Below, piece after piece: positions 12,051-24,005 of a DNA stretch of 64,000 nt. The notes below the pieces were generated by a model. That model saw only the letters and a program-made list of their open reading frames with translations. It did no database searches and was not told the origin of the DNA. How positions within the stretch are numbered: position 1 is the stretch's first letter; each line of letters begins with the position of its first letter. The DNA is from Lingula anatina (taxonomy: Eukaryota > Brachiopoda > Lingulata > Lingulida > Lingulidae), in contig NW_019775835.1 in the NCBI RefSeq assembly GCF_001039355.2, positions 507,131 through 571,130 of the forward strand, in the 5' to 3' direction. The translations under genes and the position numbers were made by a program.

Positions 12051-15000
12051 ATGATATCAGAAATGTCAGAGGAATCAACGCGGCATATTTTGTCCGCAGA
12101 CGCCATCCAGGAAGTAAATGACGACACAGAAGCAGACGATCGGCCGGAATCTCCTGCTAGGCTCAGCGTTCAGGCGGGCAACACGTACCAAGTGCCCCAA
12201 ATGATGTCAAAGGAAGAAGATCACCCGAAAACCATGCGTACCCCTTCAATGGCAGAAATCCTTGGCAACAGGAAAGCAACGTTGGCAGCAGCGTTGTTGC
12301 TGCTTATATACTTTCTCGTCTGTCTGTCCATGCGAGTTTCCGTGGCTACAGCCGGAGGTTTCTTTCTGTCACATTATTTGAGAAGCATGAATGCCACTTT
12401 AGCAATAAGTAATGCTTTCTTTGATAAATTGATTATGCTGGGTGAGTTTTATTGTCGTTTTCACATCAACTTCATTCAAACTTTTCTTTTGGTTAAGTTT
12501 GCTGTGCACATTTCCTTATTTTTGAAGAGCAGTACACTACACTTGAGACGGTGTATACTTTTATACGTGGTTCGTATCATACAGTTTGAAGTTAAGGAGG
12601 TCAGCATTTCAGATCGCAATATATAGTTATGTGCATTATCTTTGCCGAGTTTATCTCTATCTGATTAGATAACATGTATAATAAAGCTTAAACATCACTC
12701 ATTCAACGATTAAAGGGATAATAACTCTTCGTATGAGATCTATATTTCACAATAAAAACATTGTGAACAACTCATAGAAATATAATATATTCTGTTGTAC
12801 AAGAAAAATGGCAGTTATAGCTATTATTCTGATATCTGAGCTTGTCTTCAGGCCACGTGACCTCCACTGATGGCTATACTCTGTTATAATCTCTTAAGAG
12901 ATTTTAACAAAAAATCAAACTTTTTAGAAAAAATACCAAGGACTAACTTTGAATGTAAATATGGATTCATTAACCACTGTTAAGTATGGAAAAATTGTTG
13001 TTTACTCCAGGAAAATTCATTTTTTTGGCCAAAACGAAGAGTTATTATCCCTTTAACTGTAATATTAATTCGAACGGAACTGCCATTAGACAAAACTTTC
13101 CATATTGGAGATACTTGCCTTTTGAAATTATAAAGTCTTGGCCTCTAACATTCTGCCACAATCTATTTATCAAGATTGCTTTGAAATCAGCCATTAGATA
13201 CAGTTTTCACTTTCTTTCTTTCTTTATTATAAGTTGATCAATTTATTTGTTCGTTCGTTCGTTTGTCTGTCCTACCGCTCACTTATTTATTTATTTATCT
13301 ATTTATTTATTGTTTAATTGTTTGTTTGTCAGTTTTTTAGTCTGCTTGTTTGTTTATTGAATTGATTGTTTTTTGGTTTGTTTGCTTATCAAGTTTTTTT
13401 TCATCTCTCCGGTTACTATCCAGGAGCTACTAAAAGCTTTTCACTGTTATGTGGTCTTGCAGCAGACGTCTGGTTCGGTCATTTCTTCATGATTATATTT
13501 GGATTCGTGGTGTCATTTGTGGGTAAGAATAAAACATGACGTCACCATTTACAAGACTGAGTTACGTCAGCATTCGATGATAGCCATGCAATGTGCGTTA
13601 GATCTTTACACGGCAGAAATGAGCTTTCCTGGAAATTCCGCAATGTTTCCTTTATCACTCAGTTATGCCATATCTACAAATTACGATATGTCTTGGAAAC
13701 ATGCAGAATGTTTCGAATTTTTATGGTTAAGAGTGAAATTCCTCATTCTCTATCTGCAAAGCGAGAGGGATTTAAAACTAGAAATCTTAGAACTCGAACA
13801 CGGTTTATGGATCGTCACTGTGTGATCTGTTTTGAATAGGTACTTTTTTCTACCTTGGTGATTAAAGATAAACATTGTTGATATTTCTAGAAAAATTAAA
13901 GTTTTGCGATATAAAGGTCTAACGCTCATGGTGTGCTTTTAAGAAAAAGCATGTTGGTATAAAATGTAAAGCGGTGAAGGATGTTGGAGATTTGCATTAA
14001 AAGTCGTAAAGGATAACTAAATAATCGGCAAGATTTAGGATTCGGGGAATATGGTGAAAGCATTAAAAGTGTATCGCTATGTTTTGGCGTTCACGTTGCC
14101 GCCATATGAAGGTGAATCAACATTACATGTATAAATCAATCTTTTTCGTGGATTTTTTTTTTTTTCTTTCAAGCTATTTGCTTGTTTTTACTGCAATGCA
14201 TATTGCCAATCTTCCTTTTAGGTTTGCTGTTTGTTGGTGTCCACTTTGCTCTGCCGATAAAGGTCTGAACCTTTTTATGTCTTTTTTTCTATTTATATAG
14301 AAATGAAGCAAAACATTTTCTATTCTATTAAAATTTTTCAGTTGCAACATATATATCTGTCTTGGTTAATTGAGTCAAGAAAACTCTCATTGAGATGAGC
14401 ACAATACGTGGAACGGCCCACATATTCCACGCATCAATACATATCTTAAAATATGTAATGTGTTAACTGGCAAGGGATGAGGTAGAATCTAATACTTGTG
14501 GTGTGAAGGATTCTGGTATCTTAATGAACAGGTGTTCCCGGTGGTGGCGAAGGATCTTGGATTGACGGGGTTTGTGTTGTGTGGCCTTGCCAGTGCCTGC
14601 TTCTACCCCGTTTTCCCTGTCATAGGTGCAAATTATTTTCATCGCCGGAACCACAAGAACGCGTTCCTGCACTGGTAGGTAACTCGTGATTTACCGTATG
14701 TACTGATATTACCTTAATAGTGTCTGTGACGTACTGGATAGCATGTACTTTACACAAATATAATCTCATTGGCTGGATTTCCCTTCAGGGGGGCGCACAA
14801 GGTGATTTTTTTATAGAGATTTACACAGGTGACGAAGACAAAGATACTGTAACATGTAAGACACAAAACGCAAAAATCACACAGCCAGTTTGGCCAGTTT
14901 GGCCTGTTTTATTTATGTTGAAAAGGAAAAAAGAGAGACTTAGAATCTTTTATTGCATTGTCTTGTCCTTTGTAAGCCAAGTGCTTGTACTAATAAACGT

Positions 15001-18000
15001 AAACATTTTTACCATGAAGTAAAATGAAGCTGGTTTTTATTGTTTTTTTGCAACAAATTATGTTATTCATGCAAATGCGGTGAAGTGCCAATGAACCATT
15101 AAAAAACTTTTTGGGAATTTATTACTATCTTGCACCGTTCACATTGACGACGTTTTCATTGTTGACGTATTCTATGTGCACTGTCTCAACTAAGTTCTTT
15201 TATAAGAGCGTCCATTTTGAAAATATATATTTAAAAAAATTTGCCTCCCTTTTTCTTCGCTCAATCATTCATTCTTTTTTTCGTACATTTGTTTTCGTCT
15301 ATTCTTTTCTTTCTTATTTTTCTTTCTTCCCTAAGGCTGATATTTGCGGAAAAATTGAGTGAAACCATCGTCAAAGTGCTCTTCGCTATACAGTATCTCT
15401 ACCACGATATTTACCAAGACTCGTGGCAAATGTTCCTCGCCGCCCCAGCAGCGACTATGCTGGCCTTTATATTCTTCATGGTTGGCAAAGGGTCTTGGCC
15501 AATAACTCGTAAATCAGGTAAATACCCTAAGTCATATAAAAGACAGTCAGTCGCTTGTCTTTGTATTTTTAACGAAAAAGAGAAGTGGACAATAGCTCGT
15601 AAACAAGGTAAAAATCTTTAAAGTCATAAATAAGACACAATATACAAGGACAGCAATTTGATGAAACATTGTGTTGATGTCGAATTGTTCCAAAAACAAA
15701 TCAAGTGCAAAATAATTGCCCTCTTTCCTTAGGAATGTTTTTTTTATCTACATGTATATGCATCAAATAAAACGCAGATATAAACGACAATATATCAATT
15801 CATCACTTTTGATTTACAAAACACAATAAAACTGATTATATAATCATTAATAATGTAATGAAATGGCAATGTCAAGCACCATGCATACATGTATCACATT
15901 CCATTCTCAGGCCTTTATAATTTGTAATGATAATAACGGTACACTGATGTCTGATTCATAAATTTTATAGGGAGCCAGTTGCTACGTGGAGTTCGGGCTA
16001 CCATAGAACGGTTGCGAGGACGGCAGCAATCCCCTCGTCAATCTTACCACGGCCTTGCGGGGAACAAGTCCTCCTCCAGTTTCCACTACATCGGCGAAAC
16101 CAAAATGTTGATCAACATTTTACTGGTTAACACTTGTATACTTTGCGTAGGAACAGTCACGATCCAGGTGAGGTATCCAGGAGCGTTTACAAGAGTCGAC
16201 CCGTTTCAGAGTGGGTCAATGTCTATTCAGTCATATCGATTTTAAAGTTCAGAATTTCAACTTGCCTCGGTGTCCTGGCATATTAAAAACAGAAAAGGGG
16301 GACACTTTGCTTTACATGTTTTCGCTGATTTGTCTTTTTTTAGTATTTTATTTATACTGTATATATCTCAATATATACCTCTCAATATATACTGAGAGGT
16401 GGAAGGGGGAAACTCAAGGGCATATATTGTATGTTTACATGATGGCTAGAGTTTCGAGTCAAGAATGCCCACGTTTTTTTGGTTTTTTTTTTCAGACAAG
16501 CGCAATGTTTCAACTGCAGGGTGCCCAGTTAATACATTTATCTAACACTACCTACGACGACATCAACCCGGCTTACATGGAAGGTTTCACTGCTTTGACC
16601 CTTCTGATCGTCATCCCTGTATTTGCCTTCGTACTCAGCCCCCGGTTGGTGATAAAAGGAGGGTTTTATTTTGCTAGCTATTTTAAGATGGGTATGTATG
16701 TATGCTAATTTGGTTAAAATGTGGGAAAAAAATACTACCATAGCGATCTAAGATGGATATGTATGTATGCTAATGTAGTTAAAATGTGGATGAAAAATAC
16801 TACTGCGATCTACATATACTTTAAATTTTAAACCATGCCCAGGAAACACACCAAGTTTGTTTCGCGTGTACAACGAGTGTTTCCTGGCAACCGGCTGGTA
16901 TCCTAGCTACGTGCAGTTGGAACATCTTTATGGCTGCTGCAGTATATTAACGTTGAACAACAGAGCCTTGAAAAAAAAGATCCGTATTATCCGACACGTA
17001 GACTTTAATTGCCTATTTCATTAAGGATGGATAACACTATTGGCACACATATTTGAGTTCTATACACTAAAACCCATATTTTAACATTTTTGTCAGCGTT
17101 GGAAGGTTCTGTTATTGACACATCTAAATGTGTTTAAAGTTTAAAGACACACGTTTGTTATACTTCTACAGGGAACAAACTAGGGATTTTTGTTACCAAG
17201 GTATATCCAAAATAAAACCGTTGGAAAATAATTATCTATACACCAGTTTTGCAGATCTAAATTTACACTTTTGCCTTTCAGTGTTCCGAAATTAACCAGT
17301 TTACATTTCCATCGCCTAAAAGCGTAGAAACTCATTCACGGATTTATAAATCGTAATTTTGTCACTGGTTTGATATACCTTGGAGTCAGAGGGAAAATGA
17401 TCAAATTTTCAAAAAAATTTTAAAGTGTTTTTTTTTTCTTACACAGGTGTAACGCGCAGTGTATTCCTTTTAATTCATTTGATAGCTTGGAATATGTTAC
17501 GGCATCGTACAAACTCTGTCTTTGCTTTCTTTTCTCTTCTCATGCAGGTATTGGGATGGTGTGTGGCAGTCTTTCGGTTGTGGCCTTTATCCTATTACAG
17601 CAGTATATTGTGGACATGTACCCTGACGGGGACAAGACTGGGTATGCGCTGTTCTATCAGGTTCCACAGTACGCCCTGGTCAGCGTAGCTCAGGTCACCC
17701 ATATAGCAGGTGCAGTATCGTTATATGTCAACACATGGATTGAAATTTTACTTAGAAGAGTAACAGTGTTATTCAGTTACTTGTTTAATCGAAAGGTGAA
17801 TGAATTAATGAATTTATTAACCGATGAATCAGTTAATTGTCTGATTAATCATCACAAATGAAGATTAAGACCCCATTCCCATAGATATTTAGATCGATCT
17901 ATCTCCCTGGGGAGTCTCATTAGATTGGTGTCAGCTTAACAAGCTTAAATATGTGTCCCGCCTACTAAAAGCTGTAAGGGGATAATTAACTATGGTGCGC

Positions 18001-20190
18001 GCTCGGCTGACTGCAATTTAGCGTGAACCCCCAGGGATTTAGGTCGATCTAAATCTAAATCTCTGGATCGATCAGAATCTCTGGGAACGCACTCTTAGAT
18101 AAATAAATAGATGTTGTCAATCAATGTACGATGCGGTCCTTTACATGTCCCATACCTTATGTTTCAATTGGACACTTCTCTGTGATGCTTTAGATAAAGT
18201 GACATCATGGCAATTTTTATCTACATAGTGACGACATTGCGTTTTTCATCTGCATCTTCGTTTGCGCTCTCATCATCTGATTAAACACATTGTAGATTTC
18301 GCCAGTGATGAACTTCGTCTTTGTCGTCCTTGTAGTTTGATAAAGCTGTCTAATTTTCTTGTTTTATTTTGCTATTTTAGGGACATATTAAAGTTTACGT
18401 TTTGTGGATGACTATCTCCATATTATGTATGTTGTGAAACCTAAAAAAGATTCAGATCTGGTACGATGTTATTTTCACTTTCAGCGTTGGAATACAGCTA
18501 CCAGGGTGCGCCACAGATGCTGAAGTGTGTGTCCGTTGCCATCTACGAACTAGCCATTGGACTCTCATTCTTCGTCACGCTGATTGTCGAGAAGATAAAC
18601 CTAACCAATGAATGTAAGGTTGATTTCGATAAACCTAAATAAACCTGAATACGATACAGTCCCTGGCAAAGAACGCCGTTTTTTTTTTACCTTTGTTAAA
18701 GACTTCAACCTGGGGGAGGGGGGTGTATAAGCCTGCATGTCAGTTGTACAGTGCGCTGGTCCGTGTATTCATGACTATAATGTAAATACACAACTATTGA
18801 AAAATATGCATAAGTCATGTCTTTAATAAGTTTTCTGAATATCTAACACGTTTCATCTTTAAACAAAGGTTAGTCTTCAATTTAAATGTATTCATTTGTC
18901 TGTTCCTTTCACTTATTATTATTATATCTCCCTGTTGGTGTTCAGAACTTGAGAGCCCGTGTAACAGAGAGTCCTCCCTCCATTAGATTCATACATGTGA
19001 AGGCTAGCATAGCACCAGTGGATCGAAGTCTAGAACGCGGGAACTCTCTTCTACCCTTTATACCCCCGTCACACTAGAGGAGGAATGAGCAAGAATGCCG
19101 TCGGAAAGACAATTCTTTGTGCGTTCCTGGAGCATTTTAAAAATTCCGAGTGCATTCCAAATATTTTTACCCATTCTTGTGGCCGGCCCGAATGTTTTGC
19201 TCACGTTAAAATCTTTCGAAGTGCATTCCAAGTGGAAAATTATCGAATGGCATTTGAATAGTATTCTAACTGAACTATGACTGCATTCTAAATATTCTCA
19301 CAGCATTCTGACAGCATTCGAAACATTATGATCACATTCGAGGAAGGACCGAAATGGCAAGACACTTCAGATCCTGCTAGAATGAGCCAGAATGCAACTC
19401 TTATGCATCTCGATCCTATTTCATCCAGCAATCGAACTACACTCGTACGGCATTCGAAGTGTATTCTAAATACTCTGACTGCATTCTGACAGCATTATTG
19501 ATATTCCTACATGTAGTTTTCCAACTACATTCGAGCTGCATTTGAGAGCTAATACAGCCGAAATGTGCACGAATCAGTCTAGGCGGATTCAGGCTCATTC
19601 TGAGTAGGCCTATTCCAACAGCATTCTTACAAGAATTTAGGTCAATTTGAAATTTCTTCCAGAATGAAGTACGAATTTACAAAATTCTTCATTTGGCTGG
19701 TTCTGTTTGATTCCTGAATCCGAATAAGTGTGACGGGGCCTTTAACAGAGTCATATAGAGTTTTTTTTACTAGATATTCATTTACTGTATATTTAAATGT
19801 GACATAATCACTTTTTATTCAGGTATGCATCATCGCGCATTTTATCGTGAACAGTGGGCACAGTATGCCGAAATCACTGTTAAATCGTTGGCATTAATTC
19901 ACTCTTGGCAATTATCTAAAATTACATTTTGAACCAATTGTTTTTCAAATATATATATTTCAGCAAGTCGGTTCGACCCATACGACGTAAGAGATGATAG
20001 CATGGAGTACACCATGACAATATTCCCACTGGTTGTTTCCACACTCGGCGCATGCGTGTTTCTCGCCCTGGCGGTGCGGGCGTACCGTCAATACTCTGGA
20101 GCCTCGAAACAGTACAGTCCGCGGTACAACCAAGTCCGCTATGGGAGTATAGTGGTAGGCAAGGCAGGCAATAATGAAAACGCCTCGTAA
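12051..20190 (+). CDS. SLC15/POT-family transporter, divergent paralogue (gene A), 10 coding exons
   Basis: Coding exons by my reading: 12051-12441, 13424-13522, 14222-14262, 14532-14674, 15336-15517, 15971-16167, 16496-16691, 17548-17709, 18485-18613, 19964-20190. All introns are GT/AG and phases agree, giving 588 residues. The product resembles proton-coupled oligopeptide/histidine transporters of the SLC15A4 group: about 12 hydrophobic segments, an N-terminal acidic tail of about 75 residues, and a tyrosine-rich C-tail. Family landmarks that remain include AADVWFGHF in TM2-3, FLHW before TM5, and VPQYALVSVAQV in exon 8. However, the ExxER proton-coupling motif of TM1 is reduced to a lone Arg (VCLSMRVS), the FYxxxNxG signature reads LIFAEKLSE, and GADQ reads GANY. 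It is open and spliceable, so probably expressed, but transport by the usual mechanism is doubtful. An ATG at 12063 could be the start instead. Its tandem sister is gene C. Confidence 0.85.
13200..13410. repeat. T-rich low-complexity tract in intron 1 of gene A
   Basis: Runs of TTCG, TTTA, TTTG and related tetramers, ending at the splice acceptor of exon 2 (13421-13423). It gives no coding signal and only lengthens the pyrimidine-rich side of the acceptor. Confidence 0.7.
17873..18103 (+). mobile_element. MITE-like element, family 'GATCGATC' (copy 1)
   Basis: About 230 bp, in intron 8 of gene A. Imperfect inverted ends: one reads CCCATTCCCATAGATATTTA followed by GATCGATC; the other, reversed, reads TTCCCAGAGATTCTGATCGATC. 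The middle carries CTCCCTGGGGAG, TAATTAACTATGGTGCG and TAGCGTGAACCCCCAGGGA. An allelic copy is at 22020-22251 and an independent insertion in the opposite orientation at 45027-45256. It has no coding capacity, so it is a non-autonomous DNA transposon of unassigned superfamily. A clear target duplication is not visible. Confidence 0.75.
19064..19738. mobile_element. Element with CCCCGTCACACT inverted ends, GCATTC-rich interior
   Basis: A 675-bp segment in intron 9 of gene A bounded by perfect 12-bp inverted repeats (CCCCGTCACACT at 19064-19075, AGTGTGACGGGG at 19727-19738). The interior is made of many irregularly spaced GCATTC/GAATGC words, some as ATTCTGAC-AGCATTCGA. It has no ORF of note. 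It looks like a non-autonomous DNA transposon. In the allelic copy (23227-26300) it is split by a Tc1-like element. Confidence 0.7.
19508..19515. other. Empty site or excision footprint TACATGTA
   Basis: At the exact point where the allelic copy carries the Tc1-like element between two TA dinucleotides (23658-23659 and 26091-26092), this copy reads TA-CATG-TA. CA and TG are the first two and last two bases of the element, so the sequence matches a Tc1-type excision footprint. An alternative is that it is a chance or ancestral palindrome, since TACATGTA is common in this window. Confidence 0.55.
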
Positions 20191-21236
20191 ATATCGAGAA
20201 AGCAAAGAAATACAATACACGAACAATGTGAGTGACTTTGCAAAATGGAGTTATCTACACAAAGTGCGTAACGAACTGTACACCAACAAGCACGTAATAC
20301 ACGCCAGTAATATATTTTAATATAATTAGAAACAACTATTGATGTCATTATGAAATTGACATGTAACATTAGGCATTGCAAACTTTGTTTTTGTAACATG
20401 AGGCATTGCAAACTTTGTTGTTTTTTTTTTAAACTTAAAAGTTAAAACTTAAAAGAGGAAACAAAGCTGAGCAGTGTTGAAAAGCTGTGTTGAACATTGA
20501 ATTCGTGCAGTTGGACAACGTCATTCGCACTGATGAATAACATGAATACATTTAGACAGAATAAGAGCTTGATTTTTTCTAAGTTTGACGACCAGTTTGA
20601 TTGACGTGATCTATCTATATTCCTTGTTAACGCATGATGAGGACCAAGATGACGGCTGACACATTGTGGGGACCAAGATGGAATGGTAGATTCGAAGATT
20701 CGACGTCCCTCCCCCCCTCCCCCCATCTGTAAATTTTTTTTTTCATTCCCATGTCCTTCATGTTATTATATCAATTGCCTTCGCCAAATGTTATGACGCA
20801 CATGATATTCATCCTTTTGAGCACCTCCTTTAGCAAACCCCTAAACCCAGTGTGACAAGAATGGTAGTCCTATAGCTTTAACTTTTAGTTCGGGTCCCAT
20901 TATTGTTAGTACAGGTGAGAGTTAGTCGTATTATTGGGCTTAGTAAATGAGATGAATGTTACCTGTACAAAGTGATGGAGAAGGAACTACGAACCCTAGC
21001 GGACTATTTTAAACTATGGTATTTTTTTTTTTCTTTTTTTTGTAAATTGAACGCCAATTAAATGTTTCGAATGCCATTGGGTAGAATTTTAGGGCCCGTA
21101 GTTAAGAGCATGTAGCTGTTTTGTATCACTGAACGCCACTTGAACGGCGTGATTATTGATAATTCTAATTTGGATTTCATTATGTTATGTATTCCATTAT
21201 ATCTTATCCATTATCTGTGCCAGCCTTTATATTGAG

Positions 21237-21242
21237 AATAAA
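21237..21242 (+). terminator. Candidate poly(A) signal of gene A
   Basis: AATAAA about 1.05 kb after the stop codon, conserved in the allelic copy at 27794-27799. Other AATAAA hexamers lie about 100 bases further on, so the true cleavage site is not fixed by sequence alone. Confidence 0.35.
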
Positions 21243-21487
21243 TGTCGTACATACGTGTAATATAACATACAGGTTTGAAATAGATAGTTCTATTTTTTTT
21301 TATTTCTTCTTTTGTGTATTTTTTAATACCTCGGTATTATCTTAATAAAAGTCTGTATTATCTTTAAAAAATTCCCATGTATATACATGTACGACAAATG
21401 TATCGGTTTTCCTGAACAGATTTCTAAATCAACCCAAGTCACAAAATGTATTAAAGTTAAAATAAAAGATGTTTTATTTATTAACTA

Positions 21488-21489
<2 letters not shown>

Positions 21490-21539
<50 letters not shown>

Positions 21540-21540
21540 A
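21490..21540. repeat. TTA/ATT trinucleotide microsatellite
   Basis: Uninterrupted ATT/TTA repeats of about 50 bases. The allelic copy at about 28050-28089 is shorter, a typical length polymorphism. Confidence 0.9.
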
Positions 21541-21758
21541 TTAAAACCAGTATGAAAAAATATTTTTTGATCTGATCTTTCATCGAATATGTACCACGTT
21601 TGTGTGCTAGAAAACTGAGTTGACAAAATCGCGTGTACTCTTTAATGGAAAGTCACTCAGGAGTCTCGGGTGCTATATGACGCCGCTATGCAGTGATCTC
21701 CATGTTGGTAGGCGTTGCTGAGATAACAGTTTCCTCATGGACAGCCAAAATGAGGCTA

Positions 21759-21759
21759 N
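21759..21759. other. Assembly join (single N)
   Basis: A lone N separates sequence ending in the gene A 3' flank from sequence that restarts in the middle of gene A exon 8 (base 21760 corresponds to 17609). No biological junction is needed to explain it. Confidence 0.9.
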
Positions 21760-22019
21760 TGTGGACATGTACCCTGACGGGGACAAGACGGGGTATGCGC
21801 TGTTCTATCAGGTTCCACAGTACGCCCTGGTCAGCGTAGCTCAGGTCACCCATATAGCAGGTGCAGTATCGTTATATGTCAACACATGGATTGAAATTTT
21901 ACTTAGAAGAGTAACAGTGTTATTCAGTTACTTGTTTAATCGAAAGGTGAATGAATTAAAGAATTTATTAACCGATGAATCAGTTAATTGTCTGATTAAT
22001 CATCACAAATGAAGATTAA

Positions 22020-22251
22020 GACCCCATTCCCATAGATTTTTAGATCGATCTATCTCCCTGGGGAGTCTCATTAGATTGGTGTCAGCTTAACAGGCTTAAA
22101 TGTGTGTCACGCCTACTAAAAGCTGTAAGGGGGTAATTAACTATGGTGCGCGCTCGGCTGACTGCAATTTAGCGTGAACCCCCAGGGAGTTAGGTCGATC
22201 TAAATCTAAATCTCTGGATCGATCTGAATCTCTGGGAACGCACTCTTAGAT
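22020..22251 (+). mobile_element. MITE-like element, family 'GATCGATC' (allelic copy of 17873-18103)
   Basis: Same element, orientation and position relative to exons 8 and 9 as copy 1. The few base differences match the background divergence of the two haplotypes, so it was inserted before they separated. Confidence 0.75.
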
Positions 22252-24005
22252 AAATGAATTGATGTTGTCAATCAATGTACGATGCGGTCCTTTACATGTC
22301 CCATACCTTATGTTTCAATTGGACACTTCTCTGTGATGCTTTAGATAAAGTGACATCACGGCAATTTTATCTACATAGTGACGACATTGCGTTTTTCATC
22401 TGCATCTTCGTTTGCGCTCTCATCTGATTAAACACATTGTAGATTTCGCCAGTGATGAACTTCGTCTTTGTCGTCTATGTAGTTTGATAAAGCTGTCTAA
22501 TTTTCTTGTTTTATTTTGTTATTTTAGGGACATATTAAAGTTTTGTGGATGACTATCTCTATATTATGTATGTTGTGAAACCTAAAAAAGATTCAGATCT
22601 GGTGCGATGTTATTTTCACTTTCAGCGTTGGAATACAGCTACCAGGGTGCGCCACAGATGCTGAAGTGTGTGTCCGTTGCCATCTACGAACTAGCCATTG
22701 GACTCTCATTCTTCGTCACGCTGATTGTCGAGAAGATAAACCTAACCAATGAATGTAAGGTTGATTTCGATAAACCTAAATAAACCTGAATACGATACAG
22801 TCCCTGGGAAAGAACGCCGTTCTTTTTACATTTGTTAAAGACTTCAACCTGGGGGAGGGGTGGTGTATAAGCCTGCATGTCAGTTGTACAGTGCGCTGGT
22901 CAGTGTATTCATGACTATAATGTAAATACACAACTATTGAAAAATATGCATAAGTCATGTCTTTAATAAGTTTTCTGAATATCTAACACGTTTCATCTTT
23001 AAACAAAGGTTAGTCTTCAATTTAAATGTATTCATTTGTCTGTTCCTTTCACTTATTATCATTATATCTCCCTGTTGGTGTTCAGAACTTGAGAGCCCGT
23101 GTAACAGAGAGTCTTCCCTCCATTAGATTCATACATGTGAAGGCTAGCATAGCACCAGTGGATCGAAGTCTAGAACGCGGCTAACAGGACCTTGTATCAC
23201 TGGGGACTCTCTTCTACCCTTTATACCCCCGTCACACTAGAGGAGGAATGAGCAAGAATGCCGTCGGAAAGACAATTCTTTGTGCGTTCCTGGAGCATTT
23301 TAAAAATTCCGAGTGCATTCCAAATATTTTTACCCATTCTTGTGGCCGGCCCGAATGTTTTGCTCACGTTAAAAACTTTCGAAGTGCATTCCAAGTGGAA
23401 CATTTGAATAGTATTCTAACTGAACTATGACTGCATTCTAAATATTCTCGCAGCATTCTGACAGCATTCGAAACATTATGATTACATTCGAGGAAGGCCC
23501 GAAATGGCAAGACACTTCAAATCCTGCTAGAATGAGCCAGAATGCAACTCTTATGCATCTCGATCCTATTTCATCCAGCAATCGAACTACACTCGTATGG
23601 CATTCGAAATGTATTCTAAATATTCTGACTGCATTCTGAAAGCATTATTGATATTCCTACACACACTGGATAATAGAAGTGTCACCCCTACTGAACCAAT
23701 ACTATGGGGGAGATAAATGACTGAGGAATGATATGCTCCTGGTATCATATTATTAACATCTAATTTCACAAAAGATCACAAAATGAGAACAAAATATACA
23801 TTCTACCAAAATATGCAGTTTCAAGTCCAAAATTAGTTCTTAGTGGCATAGCCACGTGACCTAATAATAGGTGCCAGTCTACGAGGCAAGGATTCATATA
23901 ACTGTCTGATGCGTTCAGGGCTTATGCTGGCCCAAGCATGAAACACTGAATATAACAGAGTTTCTCTGCTGGTTAGACAGGAATTTGTCAAAAGTTTTGA
24001 CATAT

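Larger units (their letters stand above)
17609..21757. repeat. First copy of allelic overlap 1
   Basis: From mid-exon 8 of gene A to the N at 21759, this segment is repeated nearly base for base at 21760-28306. The main length difference is a 2.43-kb transposon present only in the second copy. Scattered SNPs and small indels are what two haplotypes of a polymorphic animal show. See the finding on false tandem duplication. Confidence 0.9.
20191..21757 (+). other. 3' UTR and downstream flank of gene A
   Basis: After the TAA at 20188-20190 there is no further exon. AATAAA at 21237-21242 is a possible poly(A) signal, with further AATAAA-like words near 21340. A TTA/ATT microsatellite occupies about 21490-21540. 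The same sequence recurs in the second allelic copy, up to the first exon of gene C. Confidence 0.5.
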
